DNA from: an uncultured Eubacterium sp.
GTDB taxonomy: Bacteria; Bacillota; Clostridia; Peptostreptococcales; Anaerovoracaceae
Direction: 5' to 3'
Length of the DNA: 6,480 nt
Assembly: GCA_947367725.1 (NCBI GenBank)
Contig: CANBFZ010000110.1
Span: forward strand, 1-6,480
Made by a program: the position numbers and the translations under genes. Below are positions 5,806 to 6,480 of this stretch, in pieces; positions within the stretch are counted from its first letter, which is position 1, and every line of letters starts with the position of its first letter. The notes beneath the pieces are model-generated. The model was not told the origin of the DNA, searched no databases, and saw only the letters and a program-made list of their open reading frames with translations.

Positions 5806-6480
5806 TTAGCGCTGACAACGCTCTTTCAGGGTCTCCCACTGTGTGTCAACATATGCCTGTGCCGCTTCAATCATCCACGCATTTTCTTTTGTGAACATAT
5901 GCTTAAATCTGCCCTGTTTTTCTAAAAACCGTTCAACAGGCAATTTTTTTGCAGGTTCATACGTCAATTTCCATACACCTTGCTCCACTTCATAAAGCGG
6001 CCACACGCAGGTATCCACTGCCAGTTTACAGATCTCTGCCAGATCCTCCATTTCATACCGCCAGCCTCTAGGACATGGAGAAAGCACATTGAGAAAGCAC
6101 GGTCCTTCTGTGTAAATGGCCTTGTGCGCTTTGCTGTGCAAATCTCTGAAGTCCCCCAGGAAAGTCGTCTGCGCCGCATATGGCACATTGTGTGCTGCGA
6201 TAATTTCTGTCAGATTCTTCTTATTCTGCACCTTTCCGTAAGACTTTGTTCCCACTGGCGTAGTCGTTGCATCTGCAAAACGAGGGGTTGCAGAAGACCG
6301 CTGAATTCCCGTATTCATATAAGCCTCATTGTCGTAGCAGACATAAACCATATCGTGTCCCCGCTCCATTGCACCGGATAGAGACTGGAATCCAATATCA
6401 TAGGTGCCGCCGTCACCGCCAAAGCAGATAAACTTGTAATTTTCTTTTATCTTTCCCCGCTTTTTCAAAACATGATATGC
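5806..6480 (-). CDS. porB: Pyruvate:ferredoxin oxidoreductase beta subunit, 5' end cut by window
   Basis: The last 224 residues of a thiamine-diphosphate-binding beta subunit that, with its partner subunits, converts pyruvate and CoA to acetyl-CoA, CO2 and reduced ferredoxin in the cytoplasm. The frame is open to the window end, and residues before the internal TTG at 6468-6466 (AYHV) still fit the family, so the gene is partial and not a short gene starting there; a full PorB has about 310 residues. Visible are the ThDP/Mg2+ motif GDGG (22-25 of the visible part) to YDNEAYMNTG (49-58), then IQRSSATP, TTTPVGTKSYGK, the AAHNVPY segment, the SPCPRGWR motif, WPLYEVEQG and the C-terminal VERFLEKQGRFKHM. 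A related 2-oxoacid oxidoreductase with another substrate cannot be excluded. The CxxC iron-sulphur region and partner genes would lie beyond the window. It indicates anaerobic metabolism. Stop is TAA 5808-5806, with no hairpin terminator behind it. Confidence 0.9.
   Translation of the reverse strand, partial: AYHVLKKRGKIKENYKFICFGGDGGTYDIGFQSLSGAMERGHDMVYVCYDNEAYMNTGIQRSSATPRFADATTTPVGTKSYGKVQNKKNLTEIIAAHNVPYAAQTTFLGDFRDLHSKAHKAIYTEGPCFLNVLSPCPRGWRYEMEDLAEICKLAVDTCVWPLYEVEQGVWKLTYEPAKKLPVERFLEKQGRFKHMFTKENAWMIEAAQAYVDTQWETLKERCQR

Noticed and set aside
5789..5839. Longer version of the small frame starting with GTG at 5839 inside porB
   Set aside because: No ribosome binding site is seen before it, and the extra residues are a shadow of the PorB C-terminus in another frame.
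6466..6468. TTG as the start codon of a 220-aa protein at the right edge
   Set aside because: The PorB-like sequence continues upstream to the window end and the family is about 90 residues longer at the N-terminus, so the gene is simply cut by the window.
1..6480. CRISPR arrays, tRNA or rRNA genes, insertion sequences, attachment sites
   Set aside because: No regularly spaced repeats, no cloverleaf or rRNA segments, no transposase or integrase and no terminal inverted repeats were seen.

Overview
The window looks like a piece of an anaerobic, low-to-moderate GC Bacillota (Firmicutes) chromosome. Evidence is strong AGGAGG-type ribosome binding sites, sigma-A-like promoters, a Firmicutes-style yybP-ykoY leader, a MerR/MATE drug-efflux pair and a separately encoded beta subunit of a pyruvate:ferredoxin oxidoreductase. 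No species can be named from the sequence alone.

Layout. (1) Positions 1-160: the window edge with no assignable gene and a likely promoter (97-125). (2) 160-331: a yybP-ykoY (manganese) riboswitch whose closing helix shares bases with a perfect 17-bp intrinsic terminator. (3) 388-3024 (+): a complete 878-aa P2-type cation ATPase controlled by that leader, so most likely a Mn2+ (possibly Mn2+/Ca2+) exporter. (4) 3043-3086: a two-way terminator between convergent genes. (5) 3114-4442 (-): a 442-aa MATE efflux pump. (6) 4470-4500: one compact divergent control region with a 21-bp perfect dyad. (7) 4517-5320 (+): a MerR-family regulator with a GyrI-like ligand-binding C-terminal domain. (8) 5326-5652 (-): an unrecognised 108-aa three-helix membrane protein with its own good promoter, preceded by a doubtful 47-codon reading frame. 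(9) 5806-6480 (-): the C-terminal 224 residues of PorB, cut by the window end.

How they work together. The first module is a metal-detoxification unit: high Mn2+ should fold the leader RNA, block the terminator and switch on the pump. The second is a ligand-induced efflux unit: the MerR-type protein should sit on the dyad in the overlong 19-bp spacer of the pump promoter and activate it when a toxic compound binds, while the same dyad covers its own -10 box. The third is central anaerobic metabolism (PorB), with a small membrane protein downstream whose link to it is unknown. I did not find a clearly new type of system; the best leads are the reassignment of the ATPase to manganese, the shared operator geometry, and the small genes after porB.
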